DNA of 64,000 bases from an uncultured Ignavibacteria bacterium (GCA_913061095.1 CAJXVM010000010.1:93579-157578); one strand, 5' to 3'; shown: positions 47,001 through 55,697, numbered from the stretch's first letter. The notes: generated from the sequence alone by a model not told the origin. Translations and numbers: made by a program.

Positions 47001-47556
47001 GCTGGGATATCCCGTGTTCACGCAGGACAGTCTGCCAACAGATCAGGAAAGCCTCCACCGGGTGTTCGGTCCGGATCTCGAAGCCGGACGCATTTCCCAT
47101 CCCATGGAAATCTCGGACGTGTGGAAAAATTCCTACAGTGAAAACACGAACCGCAAGGTGTGGGCAGCGAAGTACGTCGCACGCCACCCGAATCTCGTCG
47201 CTCTCGAACTCTCCAGTTTCAAGTGCGGACATGACGGACCGATCTATGCCACGGTACAGGAAGTCGTCGAATGCTCCGGCACGCCGTATTTCAGCTTCAA
47301 GGATATCGATGAAAACCGTCCCACGGGAAGCATCAAGATTCGTGTGGAAACCATCGCATATTTCCTGAAGCGATACCGCGAAACCCTTTCCGTTCGGGAA
47401 ATGAAGGCCGATGCAGTTGAAGCGAAACTGCGCGAGTACGAAGCACGACTGCTCCGCGCTCTGCACGAACAGGCGCAACCGCATCCGCATTTTTCCGAAG
47501 AGCCCGATCACCGCATCGTCCAGCTCGACACACCGGAAAACATTTCACTCAAATAG
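44098..47556 (+). CDS. Fused double BcrAD/BadFG-type ATPase (activase) with C-terminal dehydratase-like region
   Basis: 1152 residues in three parts. Module 1 (about 5-285) is an ASKHA-fold activase: IIGLDVGSTTVKAV, KCAGGTGA with Cys136, GKCGVFAETD with Cys175. Module 2 (about 347-620) repeats it: IGIDGGSTSTKGV, QCSAGNGYF with Cys477, YGCAVFLQSD with Cys516. In known activases two such cysteines from each monomer hold one bridging [4Fe-4S]; here one chain could hold it alone. A linker has CNFCKNRC (648, 651, 655) and CEKGC (683, 687). From about 745 a DUF2229/dehydratase-like region follows, with IDPCFPSK (Cys801). ATP hydrolysis should drive electrons to the partner at 42322. Confidence 0.82.
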   Translation: MPGKRYIIGLDVGSTTVKAVVKDLRDDTHVWKDYARHETRQAETVLDFMHRIMDTFSDDPGIYSVLITGSGGKTLAPLLGARYVQEVNAVSLAVETLHPEAGSAVELGGQDAKIIIFQRDPVTGRTKKFSSMNDKCAGGTGAIIDKINAKLRIPADRLAHLAYDDVRLHPVAGKCGVFAETDINSLQKQGVPPEELMASLFESIVQQNLSVLTRGNTLQPDVLLLGGPNTYIRGMVECWKHGIPKIWEERGFDVGHDVHPSDRVYVPDNAQYFAAIGCLVYAARTQAEERFRGLDALQDFIAYGRSALRRSKVGAGLVGSREELEQFRRRYSIPEFRSSRLEPGQRFSAYIGIDGGSTSTKGVLLDRDLHVAFKSYRLSDGNPIDDTRRIIDDLRRQVEEQGASLHVLGVGTTGYAKDILRDTLRADVSLVETVAHTQAAQRFYNNVDVICDVGGQDIKLILLHQDRVVDFKLNTQCSAGNGYFLQSTAEGFGYNVEQFADIAFQAEQIPEFGYGCAVFLQSDIVDFQRQGWNAAEIMAGLARVLPKNIWLYVSQITNLEMLGTTFVLQGGTQRNLAAVKAQVDFIERKFRDVRPRIIVHEHTGEAGAIGAAVEAARLHENGRETTFFGLDAVSHIRFVSKRDESTRCNFCKNRCLRTFIDVETGTSGSHRNDDRRRLIIATCEKGCVEEADEMRDIARNLAQIRKNYPNYAEIAAREAFQPHAETVSGAGEKHLRVNQRQMRRGDLRIGIPRALNMYAHAPFFTAYLQALGIPFEQIVFSDHTTDDLFREGSKRGSIDPCFPSKLALSHVHNLLYRKHDRQALDMIFFPMVDDMPSDLVGTQASKACPTIVGSVETIEAAYTKEQNTFEQRGIAYVHPFVNLADAALASRQIYDSLRTRLNLGRREHAAAMDAGWSALRRFTESLQERARETLRSLEAEKRLGIVLLARPYHNDAGINHGILAEFQKLGYPVFTQDSLPTDQESLHRVFGPDLEAGRISHPMEISDVWKNSYSENTNRKVWAAKYVARHPNLVALELSSFKCGHDGPIYATVQEVVECSGTPYFSFKDIDENRPTGSIKIRVETIAYFLKRYRETLSVREMKADAVEAKLREYEARLLRALHEQAQPHPHFSEEPDHRIVQLDTPENISLK

Positions 47557-47559
47557 CCT

Positions 47560-48552
47560 ATGCCTTTGCCGCGGATAGCACTGCTGTGCTGCGTTCTCTG
47601 CGTGGTACCGATCCGGCTTCCGTCCCAGCCGCTGATCGTGTATTTCGGGGATTCCATTACGGAGGGATGGATCGAGGGAGAACGGCGTCCCGGGGATGCG
47701 TACCCAGCGCGAACCGATTCAATTCTCCGTGAGGACGGCACACCGTTCCGTTCACTGCACCGCGGCGCGGGAGGTGAGACGACGGATGACGCGCTCGACC
47801 GGGTCGACGCAGATGTGCTTGCAGCCGCTCCGTCGGTCGTGGTCATCGCATTCGGTTCGAATGACATGTACGTGTGGGACGATCCGCCGGCGCCACGCGT
47901 CCCGCTCACGCGTTTCCGCGACAATATCCGTCTGCTTGTCGAGAAAGTGCGCGGCATCGGCGCGCAGCCGCTGCTGCTCGGCTTGCCCCCGCTCATTGCC
48001 GGGCGGTTTTATGCTGCGGGTGCGGACAGTGCGCAATACATTCCGTACGGCGGCGCCCGCGACATGCGCGACCGATACGATCGCTGCATACGCGATGTGG
48101 GCAGGGAGGAGGGCTGCGCCGTGCTCTCTCTGCGTGATGCGTTCCAGAATGATTCGAGCCTGCTGGGATTCGACGGTGTGCATCCGCTTCCTGAAGGACA
48201 CGCGCGCATCGCTTCCGTCCTCGCACCGCTGCTGGCGGAGCAGCTCGAGCGGCCGAGCGAGCACCCCACCGCTCTGCAGCACGGCGTCTGGCCGAATCCC
48301 TTCCGCGCCGGACATACGTCCCACTGCACCATCGCATTCCATGTCGCAGGTCCCCGGCCTGTTCAAATCACGATATTCGACGGACGCGGACGGGCGCTGC
48401 GAAAAATCGTATATTATGCTTTCGCGAAAGGCAATCATTTCGTGCCCTGGGACGGCCGCGGCGATACGGGAACACCGCTCCCTGCCGGCGCATATACGTT
48501 GTATGTCCACGGCGCGGATTTCGCGTTTCAGCACAGCATACTGCTCATGTAA
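47560..48552 (+). CDS. Secreted SGNH hydrolase with FlgD-like C-terminal domain
   Basis: 330 residues. Signal peptide (about 1-22), then an SGNH esterase domain: VYFGDSITEG (Ser32), GSNDMYVW (Asn) and LGFDGVHPLPEGH (Asp/His). Residues about 245-330 (VWPNPFRAG, VQITIFDGRGRALRKI, HFVPWDGRGDTGTPLPAGAYTLYV) match the FlgD/type IX-tail Ig-like domain common on secreted proteins of FCB bacteria. It starts 3 bp after the activase gene, but its kind fits the glycan cluster that follows. It may remove O-acyl groups from a surface sugar. Confidence 0.87.
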   Translation: MPLPRIALLCCVLCVVPIRLPSQPLIVYFGDSITEGWIEGERRPGDAYPARTDSILREDGTPFRSLHRGAGGETTDDALDRVDADVLAAAPSVVVIAFGSNDMYVWDDPPAPRVPLTRFRDNIRLLVEKVRGIGAQPLLLGLPPLIAGRFYAAGADSAQYIPYGGARDMRDRYDRCIRDVGREEGCAVLSLRDAFQNDSSLLGFDGVHPLPEGHARIASVLAPLLAEQLERPSEHPTALQHGVWPNPFRAGHTSHCTIAFHVAGPRPVQITIFDGRGRALRKIVYYAFAKGNHFVPWDGRGDTGTPLPAGAYTLYVHGADFAFQHSILLM

Positions 48553-48563
48553 GGAATCATGGC

Positions 48564-49709
48564 ATGAAATCCACACTGGTCCTGCTCATTCTTCTTCTTC
48601 CCGCGACGGCCGCTTCCCAGACCGTGCCGCATACGCTCGAGCCCGGGATGTTCCGTCCGGGGTACGACATCCCCGCAGGCGTCGAGCACGGTACATGGGA
48701 TTTCGATGAATGGCCGGGCGTGGATCACCCCGTTGTGTATGTCGATGACTTCATGTACGGCGAGCCGGGAGAGAAGATCAAGATCGACTACCGGCTGAGC
48801 GTATTCGATGCCGATGACCATACCGGCTATCTGCGCACGCCTGAAGCACTCTCGGAGCGCTTCAGCGACATGCACGCGGTGCTCTCGCGCGCCGGGAAAA
48901 TCCTTGCCGTCTTCGCACATCCCGACGATGAAGTGCTGCTTGCGGGCGGACTGCTCGCCATGGCCGCGGAGATGGGGAAGGATGTTCGTGTCGTCCTGGT
49001 ATCCAACGGCGCCGACGGCAGCAGCGGTTTTGAGGATGATCCCGTCGAGCAGCTCGGCGGATTCAACTGCGCCGGCATCATGCCTGACGGATCGGTGCGC
49101 GTGGCGACGGACCTGAAGGGAATTGATAAACCCCGCATCGCGAAACGCTACGGCGCGTCGCTCGGCGTGGACATCAGCATCCTGCCCGTTGTCTTCGAAC
49201 TCGGTGGCCGCCGTGTGGTGCAGATCGGTGAGTACCGCGGACTGGATTTCAAAAAGAGTTTCGGTCCCGGCAGCGTCATGCGCGAGGCGATCGAGCGCAG
49301 CATCCGCGAGCTGATCCGGCGTGAGCAGCCCGATGTCGTGCTGACGCACGGCGCGCAGGGTGAATACGGCAACTATCTGCACAAAACCGTCAATGAACTC
49401 GTGCGCGGGATCGTGCCGCCCGGCGGACGCATGCAGCTCTTCACCGGCTTCCCGGAATACAACATAGGCGACGGCATCACGCACTTTCTCGATCTCGACC
49501 GCGATGGTGGATCAGCGCGGCGAAAAAAACACGAAGCGTTCAAACGCATCACCTATGTCTTCCGTGAAGGAAACGATTACGACAAGCCATGGAATCCATC
49601 GGATGACCTGATGGACGGTACCTTTGTGAAGGATTACGGATACACGCCCACGGAAGGCCGTCCGCCGCGCTATGAATTCTTCCAGCGCGTGGAGCGATCC
49701 TTCCGCTGA
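48564..49709 (+). CDS. Secreted PIG-L family N-deacetylase
   Basis: 381 residues with a signal peptide (MKSTLVLLILLLPATAAS). The PIG-L/LmbE zinc motif AHPDDE is at 118-123, and the second zinc ligand region is LTHGAQGEYGNYLHKTV (about 266-282). Length is about 100 residues above the minimal fold because of an N-terminal segment (20-110). Family members deacetylate N-acetylglucosamine-type groups. Secretion implies the target is an extracytoplasmic glycan or glycoconjugate. Starts 11 bp after the SGNH gene. Confidence 0.88.
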   Translation: MKSTLVLLILLLPATAASQTVPHTLEPGMFRPGYDIPAGVEHGTWDFDEWPGVDHPVVYVDDFMYGEPGEKIKIDYRLSVFDADDHTGYLRTPEALSERFSDMHAVLSRAGKILAVFAHPDDEVLLAGGLLAMAAEMGKDVRVVLVSNGADGSSGFEDDPVEQLGGFNCAGIMPDGSVRVATDLKGIDKPRIAKRYGASLGVDISILPVVFELGGRRVVQIGEYRGLDFKKSFGPGSVMREAIERSIRELIRREQPDVVLTHGAQGEYGNYLHKTVNELVRGIVPPGGRMQLFTGFPEYNIGDGITHFLDLDRDGGSARRKKHEAFKRITYVFREGNDYDKPWNPSDDLMDGTFVKDYGYTPTEGRPPRYEFFQRVERSFR

Positions 49710-49717
49710 TTCCGGTC

Positions 49718-50776
49718 ATGCGTATCATCCACATCGCCAATCATTTTCTGCCGGATGCCGGAGGCGTGCAGTGGAGCGTGCTGCGCACAGCGGAAGCACT
49801 TGCAGCACGCGGACATGACGTCACCGTGCTGACTGAAACAGCGGCGGGGGAGGATTGGCGGGATGACAGTCTGCCGTTTCACGTGATACGCTTTCGCGTG
49901 CCTCTTCGTCGTCCGCTGACCAGGCTCTTCTACTGGCGGTGGATGTGGCGGCATCGACGCCTATTCAGCTCAGCCGACATCCTGCATTTTCACGATTACA
50001 CACCGCTGATCCACTGGTTCCTGCCGCTGCGGGCGATCGTCCGTGGACCGCATTACGCCATCACCTTCCACGGCTACGAGCACTGGCCGATCCGCTGGCG
50101 ACACCGGCTGCTGCGCGCGCTTGCGGCGCGTATGTGCACATCGCGCTTCGCCGTGGGGACATACGTGCGGGAACTGTACCGGCACCCGGTCGATGCCGTA
50201 TACCTCGGTGCGCCCGTGCACAGGAGACCGGAGCTGCCGCTTCCGGAGATACGACGCTTCGGCTACGCGGGACGACTTGAGACGGATACGGAAATCCTTC
50301 CATTTGCGGCGGCGCTTGCGGAGGTCTCCCGCGCACAGGATATCGACGTGCAGCTGGATATCGCCGGGGACGGATCCCTGCGCGGGCGGATTGAAGACCT
50401 CGCGCATGCGCGCTTCCATGTGCACGTCCGCGGAATCCTTGTTGATCCTCTTCCTGTACTCCGGGATGCGCGCTGGCTGATCGCCACGGGATTTCTCGGC
50501 ATTCTCGAGGCATTCACGACCGGCAAATCGGTCATCGTTCCCGCACTCAGCGATATCCGCGGACAATATGTACGGTCGATTCCGGATCATGAGACGCTCA
50601 TGACCGTCGCGGAGACGCAGGATGAGCTGCGTGTGCTGTCGGAGGGGATTGTCACGGGAAGGCTGGAAGCACAGCTCGAGCAGCGCGCGCAGGCCGCCCT
50701 GCGGTTTGTTTCTGAGCAGACCTGGGACAATATTGCCGTGATGCTCGAATCGCATTACCGGCGCGGGACGGCTTGA
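49718..50776 (+). CDS. Glycosyltransferase family 4
   Basis: 352 residues, GT-B fold. The N-terminal HIANHFLPDAGGVQWSVLRTAEALAARGHDVTVLTE is the usual GT4 acceptor-side start. The C-terminal donor domain (from RRFGYAGRLETDTEILPFAAAL) contains GFLGILEAFTTGKSVIVPA, an E-x7-E-like region in which the first Glu is missing. Likely retaining transferase from a nucleotide sugar; sugar unknown. Starts 8 bp after the deacetylase gene. Confidence 0.87.
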   Translation: MRIIHIANHFLPDAGGVQWSVLRTAEALAARGHDVTVLTETAAGEDWRDDSLPFHVIRFRVPLRRPLTRLFYWRWMWRHRRLFSSADILHFHDYTPLIHWFLPLRAIVRGPHYAITFHGYEHWPIRWRHRLLRALAARMCTSRFAVGTYVRELYRHPVDAVYLGAPVHRRPELPLPEIRRFGYAGRLETDTEILPFAAALAEVSRAQDIDVQLDIAGDGSLRGRIEDLAHARFHVHVRGILVDPLPVLRDARWLIATGFLGILEAFTTGKSVIVPALSDIRGQYVRSIPDHETLMTVAETQDELRVLSEGIVTGRLEAQLEQRAQAALRFVSEQTWDNIAVMLESHYRRGTA

Positions 50777-50834
50777 TGCGCCTGGTCGTTCCGCCGGGCG
50801 GCGACGTGAACCGTCCGGGCACGAGATACGAACA

Positions 50835-52073
50835 ATGCAATACGAGATGATTGACACATCGACATATCACTTCCTGTTTTTCGGACTGACATCGTTCGAC
50901 AGCCTGCCGCAGCGCGACCAGGCGCTGGCAACGGAATGCGCCCGGATGGGGCATCATGTCGACTTCATTGAAATCCCACCCTCCACAGCCGGCAAAACGC
51001 ACGCATTTCTGCAGCGCATGTTTTCTCCGCTGTCGCGGGAAACCGGTTTCACGCGTGATCCCGATCAGCCCCGGCTCCATGTTCATACGCCTCCGACGCT
51101 GCCGACGGGTTTTCGCAGCAGCCTCGCACCTGCACTCGACCGATCGATTTTTCAGCAATGGTTTCGCCGCCGTTTTTCCGGGATGGATTTCTCACAGTCC
51201 ATTGCGTTGATCATGCTGCCCCTCTGGTGGAACAACCTGATCGACCGCACACTGCTGAACCCGCGTCTTCTGGTGTACGATGTCTGTGACGCCCTGGAAG
51301 TGCAGGGACGCACCGATCGGGCACTGCGCCGTCTTCGCCGGTACGAAGCGCAGCTCGCCGCCGAGGCGGACCTCGTCACCTTCAGCGCGCACGAAGAGGG
51401 CTCCTCCATTCGGCGGCGTTTCCCGGAGACACGCACACTGCTGCTTCCGAATGCCGTGTCTGCCGAATTCGTTAAACAATGCGGCAGGGCGACTTCCACA
51501 GTGCCGCTGGTTCAATTCGAACACCACAGTGGATCCAATGGAGACGAGCCATCCCGGCGACCCGTCATTGGCTACGTGGGCGCGACCTGCGGAAAATGGT
51601 TCGACAGCGAACTGCTCTTCGAGTCCATCAACCGCTTCCCGGAATACGACTTCGCCGTCGTTGGCCCGGTCACCAGCGATTTCGCCGCCCGCTGTGAATC
51701 ATATCCCAACGTGATGCTGCACGGATTCGTCCCGCACCGGCAGCTGCCCGCGCTCCTGCGCAGCTTCGACGCCGCGGTCATCCCGTTTCTCTCGAACGCG
51801 ATCTCCGACGTGGTGAATCCGCTCAAACTCTACGAATACGCCGCGGCGGGATTGCCCATCATCGCCACTGGCGTCACCGAGCTGATGCATTACAGTGACA
51901 TCGTCACACTCGCCGATACGCGCGAAGGCTTTTTCGCCGGCATCCGGCATGCCGTCGAGCAGACGGATGAAAAACGGCGTGTGCGCCTGCGCGCCTTTGC
52001 GCGGCAGAACACCTGGGACAGGCGTGTACGGCGGCTCCTCGATACGATCACCGAACACGTTGCCGCTGCGTGA
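50835..52073 (+). CDS. Glycosyltransferase (GT4-like)
   Basis: 412 residues. Second GT-B enzyme of the cluster. The C-terminal half shows VIGYVGATCGKWFDSELLFES, VMLHGFVPHRQLPALLRSFDAAVIPF and VVNPLKLYEYAAAGLPIIATG (the E-x7-E-type region with the donor-binding Glu). The N-terminal half includes a DVCDALEVQGR segment. Start is ATG 50835 or 50847; neither has a strong Shine-Dalgarno. A 58-bp gap separates it from the first transferase, the longest in the cluster. Confidence 0.85.
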   Translation: MQYEMIDTSTYHFLFFGLTSFDSLPQRDQALATECARMGHHVDFIEIPPSTAGKTHAFLQRMFSPLSRETGFTRDPDQPRLHVHTPPTLPTGFRSSLAPALDRSIFQQWFRRRFSGMDFSQSIALIMLPLWWNNLIDRTLLNPRLLVYDVCDALEVQGRTDRALRRLRRYEAQLAAEADLVTFSAHEEGSSIRRRFPETRTLLLPNAVSAEFVKQCGRATSTVPLVQFEHHSGSNGDEPSRRPVIGYVGATCGKWFDSELLFESINRFPEYDFAVVGPVTSDFAARCESYPNVMLHGFVPHRQLPALLRSFDAAVIPFLSNAISDVVNPLKLYEYAAAGLPIIATGVTELMHYSDIVTLADTREGFFAGIRHAVEQTDEKRRVRLRAFARQNTWDRRVRRLLDTITEHVAAA

Positions 52074-53443
52074 CCATGCGACGAATGATTATCGGTATCC
52101 GTGAACTCCTGCCGCTCGGTGCGCGGGAGGCCGGTGTCGTATTTACCGGCGATGTCATCGCGAAATTCCTGACCTTCCTGATTACCGTCATCCTCCTTGC
52201 GCTGATCACGCCGGAGGAGTACAAGCTCTACGGCCTGTTTATCACCGTGTTCGCCGCCGTGACGCAGTTCACCGATTCGGGACTGCATCAGAGCTTCATC
52301 CGCTTCTACGCACTGTACAAAAATGATGACCCCCGCCGCGCGCAGGCGCATTTCCATTTCGCACTGCGGGCAAAGACCGTCATCATTCTCTTCACGGCTG
52401 CCGCGCTGTTTCTGTCCGCGGAATTCCTCGCCGTGCGTGCGCTGCGCACACCGGAACTCGTCATGCCGCTGCGGCTCATGGCCATCGCAATCCTCGGAGA
52501 GGCGCTCATCGAATTCTCGCTCACCGTGCTCCAGGCCCGCCAGCAGTTCGTGCGATTTACCGCACTGCGCATTGCCGAAGCGGCGATCAAGACCGGCATC
52601 ATCTACGCCGGCATCCTCATCGGTATCTTCACACTCGACCTCGTGTACCTCTCGTACACCATCGCGCCATTCGCCGTCATTCCGCTTGCACTGTGGTTCC
52701 TTTCGTCCCTGCGTGGACGCATGCGGTACGACTGGCGCGATATCGGTACGGAAATCTGGCATTTCGCGAAGTGGATGATGCTGACATCTTTCGCCACGAT
52801 GTTCCTCATGCGCCTCGATGTGTTCATGATCTCACCGATGCTGTCCGATCGTCCCGACGAGGCAGGGCTCTACATCGCGGCGGCGCGCCTCTGCACACCG
52901 CTCATCGTGCTCGCCGGTTCGGTGGTCACCGTGTTTTTCCCGAAGGCCATGGAACTGCGTTCCCTCGATGAAATGCGCCGCTACGTGCGCCGCACGTTTA
53001 CTGTCACACTGCCCGTGACGGCCATCGGACTGGCCTACGTCATCGTCATCTTCCTCGCGACACCGGAATTCTTTCCGAAATACACACCGTCACTGCCGCT
53101 GTTCGCGGTGCTCTTCATCGGGTATGCGTGGACCATCATCGGCAATCCGCTTACCATTCTGATGCTGAGTATCGACCGGGCGCGCATTGCGACCTGGGTG
53201 GCACTCGGACAGCTTTGCGTCACCGTCGTGTCGCATTATTTGTTCATCACGTATATGGGATCGATGGGTGCCGCCGTGAGCAGTGTCATCGTCTGGTTCG
53301 CGGCAGGCATCGTCTCGATGACGTATATTTATCTTCATCGGCATGAAGTCACGCGGGTGCGGAAGTCGAATCACGGCGACGCTCCGCCGGACACACCGAC
53401 CGGTCCGCACGCATCCGGTTCGCATGCATCCGATCGCTCATGA
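52070..53443 (+). CDS. Wzx-like polysaccharide/oligosaccharide flippase
   Basis: 457 residues with about twelve predicted membrane helices in the MATE/MOP superfamily pattern. The N-terminus GAREAGVVFTGDVIAKFLTFLITVILLALITPEEYKLYGLFITVFAAVTQF resembles Wzx/RfbX proteins. Such flippases move undecaprenyl-diphosphate-linked glycans to the periplasm, so the cluster product is probably lipid-linked. A His/Ser-rich polar tail ends the protein. Start GTG 52070 overlaps the preceding stop (GTGA); ATG 52076 is possible. Its stop overlaps the next ATG. Confidence 0.87.
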   Translation: MTMRRMIIGIRELLPLGAREAGVVFTGDVIAKFLTFLITVILLALITPEEYKLYGLFITVFAAVTQFTDSGLHQSFIRFYALYKNDDPRRAQAHFHFALRAKTVIILFTAAALFLSAEFLAVRALRTPELVMPLRLMAIAILGEALIEFSLTVLQARQQFVRFTALRIAEAAIKTGIIYAGILIGIFTLDLVYLSYTIAPFAVIPLALWFLSSLRGRMRYDWRDIGTEIWHFAKWMMLTSFATMFLMRLDVFMISPMLSDRPDEAGLYIAAARLCTPLIVLAGSVVTVFFPKAMELRSLDEMRRYVRRTFTVTLPVTAIGLAYVIVIFLATPEFFPKYTPSLPLFAVLFIGYAWTIIGNPLTILMLSIDRARIATWVALGQLCVTVVSHYLFITYMGSMGAAVSSVIVWFAAGIVSMTYIYLHRHEVTRVRKSNHGDAPPDTPTGPHASGSHASDRS

Positions 53444-54015
53444 AAACACTTGTCGCTCATATCGCCGCCTGGCTGTTCCGGAAAATGGAGGGTGCAGAAC
53501 TGCATCTTGTCCTGCGCCGCCTGCGCGCATCGGGACAGCACAGTATCGACGGTTCCGCCGCATTTGGCCGCCGTGTTGAATTGCGCATCGCCGACGGCGC
53601 GCGGTTCGAAATCGGTGCCGGCGCACAGGTGCTGCACGACAGCTGGCTGATTGCGCATCCCGGCGACACGCTGCGGCTCGAAGAGCAGGTGTTCATCTCC
53701 CAGCACTGCACTGTCTCGGGATCGGTGCGCATCGGTCGCGGCACGCTGATCGGCGGTTTCGTCACGATCATCGATTCAAACCACCGCTTTGACGACAACG
53801 AGCGTCCCGTGCGCGAACAGGGTGGAGAAAGCGCGCCGATCGATATCGGAGCGGACGTCTGGATCGGCAGCAACGTGGTTATTCTTCCCGGTGTCAGTAT
53901 CGGCGATCATGCCGTCATCGCGGCAAACGCCACTGTCACGCACGACATCCCCGCCTGGGCGGTGGCGGCGGGCACACCGGCGCGTCCCCTGCGCGACAGG
54001 AGGGAGGGGTCGTGA
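53440..54015 (+). CDS. Hexapeptide-repeat acyltransferase
   Basis: 191 residues. Left-handed beta-helix repeats run from about 60 to 180, with a catalytic-loop-like IIDSNHRFDD (His near 114) and DIGADVWIGSNVVILPGVSIGDHAVIAANATVTHDIPAWAVAAGTPARPL, the end block of the galactoside O-acetyltransferase/maltose acetyltransferase group. An N-terminal helix may sit on the membrane. It would O- or N-acetylate a sugar of the cluster product. ATGA overlaps on both sides couple it to the flippase and the next acyltransferase. Confidence 0.9.
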   Translation: MKTLVAHIAAWLFRKMEGAELHLVLRRLRASGQHSIDGSAAFGRRVELRIADGARFEIGAGAQVLHDSWLIAHPGDTLRLEEQVFISQHCTVSGSVRIGRGTLIGGFVTIIDSNHRFDDNERPVREQGGESAPIDIGADVWIGSNVVILPGVSIGDHAVIAANATVTHDIPAWAVAAGTPARPLRDRREGS

Positions 54016-55091
54016 GTGAGTGCGTGGAAGTGACCCGAACGACATTCGAGGATCCGGCGCTGCGCGCATGGTGGACATGCGCCTACGAGGAGAACCGTCT
54101 GAAGCGCAATACCTTTTTCCAGTCCTGGCAGTGGAACCGGCTGTGGAGTACGTATTTCGTGGAGCCGGATCCACGCCGCGAACCGGTACTGCTCATGATG
54201 AAAAAGGAGGGATCTATCGTCGCGGCGGCCCCGCTGTTTCTGCAGATGCGGCGTGCAGGACCGCTGACGGCATGGCGGTATCTGCTCTTTCTCGGCGACC
54301 GGCTCGCGCAGTACACCGATCTTGTCACCACCGACACGGATACCACAGCTGTCTGGGGCGCGCTGCTTGCATGGATCGAAACAACGTATCCGGGCTCCTG
54401 GCTGCTGCTGCACGATGTGCTTCCGGAATCCACCGTTGCCGGCACGGGCTTGCATGCGCGGCATGACAGGGGGGAACTGTACCTGCGTGTTTCCCTCGCA
54501 AATGAGGATGCCGACTCACTGATCGAGCGCGCGGATGCACACATGCGCAGGGAAGTGCGCCGCGCGCGGCGGATGTTCGATCGCGAGGAAGCGCTGACAT
54601 GGAGCGCCGTGCCTTGCCCGGATGCACGGCTCGTTGACACGCTTATCCGCCTGAATCGTGAGCGCTTCGGTGCCGCGTCGTGGTTCGAACAGGAATCCCA
54701 CCGCGCCTTCTTTCATGACGCCATCGCCGCTGCCGGACACGAGGCGGTATTCACCGTGCTTCGGCACGACGGGGATATCGTGCATGTCATGGCCTCGTGG
54801 ATACACGCTGGCAGCATGCTCTACGTGCTTTCAGGGATGGATGAACAGTACAAGCGCTACAGTCCCGGCACGATGAATCTCGACCGCAGCATCTGTTTCG
54901 CGCTGGAGCAGGGATGCACATTTTTCGATTTTCTGCGCGGGGATGAACGGTACAAACGGGAATTCAATCCCCAGCAGCGCCGCAGCGAACACTGTACACT
55001 GCACACGGCCCGCAGTCTGCTGCGGTATCGCGCGGCGCGCACGGTACAGCGGCTCATGCAGTCCCGCCAGCAGAGGAGGGAGCTGCAATGA
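54012..55091 (+). CDS. FemAB/BioF2-like GNAT acyltransferase
   Basis: 359 residues from GTG 54012 with a strong GGAGGGG ahead. Double GNAT-fold protein of the BioF2-like/Acetyltransferase_6 group: FFQSWQWNRLWSTYF near the start, RREVRRARRMFDREE (about 177-191), and the end signature FDFLRGDERYKREFNP (about 299-314). These proteins join acyl or aminoacyl groups to amines in cell-surface glycans and lipids. With the PIG-L deacetylases in the cluster it could re-acylate a freed amino group. Confidence 0.85.
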   Translation: MSECVEVTRTTFEDPALRAWWTCAYEENRLKRNTFFQSWQWNRLWSTYFVEPDPRREPVLLMMKKEGSIVAAAPLFLQMRRAGPLTAWRYLLFLGDRLAQYTDLVTTDTDTTAVWGALLAWIETTYPGSWLLLHDVLPESTVAGTGLHARHDRGELYLRVSLANEDADSLIERADAHMRREVRRARRMFDREEALTWSAVPCPDARLVDTLIRLNRERFGAASWFEQESHRAFFHDAIAAAGHEAVFTVLRHDGDIVHVMASWIHAGSMLYVLSGMDEQYKRYSPGTMNLDRSICFALEQGCTFFDFLRGDERYKREFNPQQRRSEHCTLHTARSLLRYRAARTVQRLMQSRQQRRELQ

Positions 55092-55624
55092 GAATATGTG
55101 AACGGCATCATCTCCGTTTCTATCGACGCACCTGCGTCCCCGTCACGCTGCTGACGGGCGACATCGATTTCCGTCTGGTCAATGTGCACGATTTTCCCTG
55201 GGGCGCGCATCCCATGCAGGAATTCCTCGACCAGTACCGGCAGCGTTTCGCCTCCGGCACGCGCGCATGGATTGGCATGGACGATGACCGCGTCGCATTT
55301 TCCTCCTGGGTGGAGGAGCACCGTCTGTACATTGACGAACTGCATTCCACCTGGAAACTCGCACCGCCAGATGCCGTCGTCTACGATGTCGTCACAATGC
55401 CGGAGTACCGCGGCCGCGGCATCTATCCGGATGCGCTGCGCCGCCTCTGCGGCCGGCTTGCCGAAGAAGGACTCCGCCATCTCTGGATCTACGCGGAAGA
55501 AAAAAATGAATCCTCTCTGCGCGGCATCGCGAAAGCCGACTTCGAGTATCACGGGAGCATCCGGTCTTCGGCCATGTTTGGCGTGAAGCGCAGACGCGGG
55601 AATATTTCGGGAGTGAACCTGTGA
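55088..55624 (+). CDS. GNAT family N-acetyltransferase
   Basis: 178 residues, GGAGG 8 nt before ATG 55088. Single GNAT domain: VVYDVVTMPEYRGRGIYPDALRRLCGRLAEEGLRHLWIYAEEKNESSLRGIAKADFEYHG contains the acetyl-CoA pyrophosphate loop (RGRGIY, around residues 103-108) and the terminal helix-strand. The N-terminal half has little similarity to named subfamilies. ATGA overlap with the FemAB-like gene puts it in the same unit. The acyl acceptor is probably a sugar amine, by context only. Confidence 0.85.
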   Translation: MRICERHHLRFYRRTCVPVTLLTGDIDFRLVNVHDFPWGAHPMQEFLDQYRQRFASGTRAWIGMDDDRVAFSSWVEEHRLYIDELHSTWKLAPPDAVVYDVVTMPEYRGRGIYPDALRRLCGRLAEEGLRHLWIYAEEKNESSLRGIAKADFEYHGSIRSSAMFGVKRRRGNISGVNL

Positions 55625-55697
55625 GCGAGTATGCACACCGGAGCGTCAGTCACATGATTCGATGGTCGGATGTTTTCGGACGATCGGGAGCCGCGAC

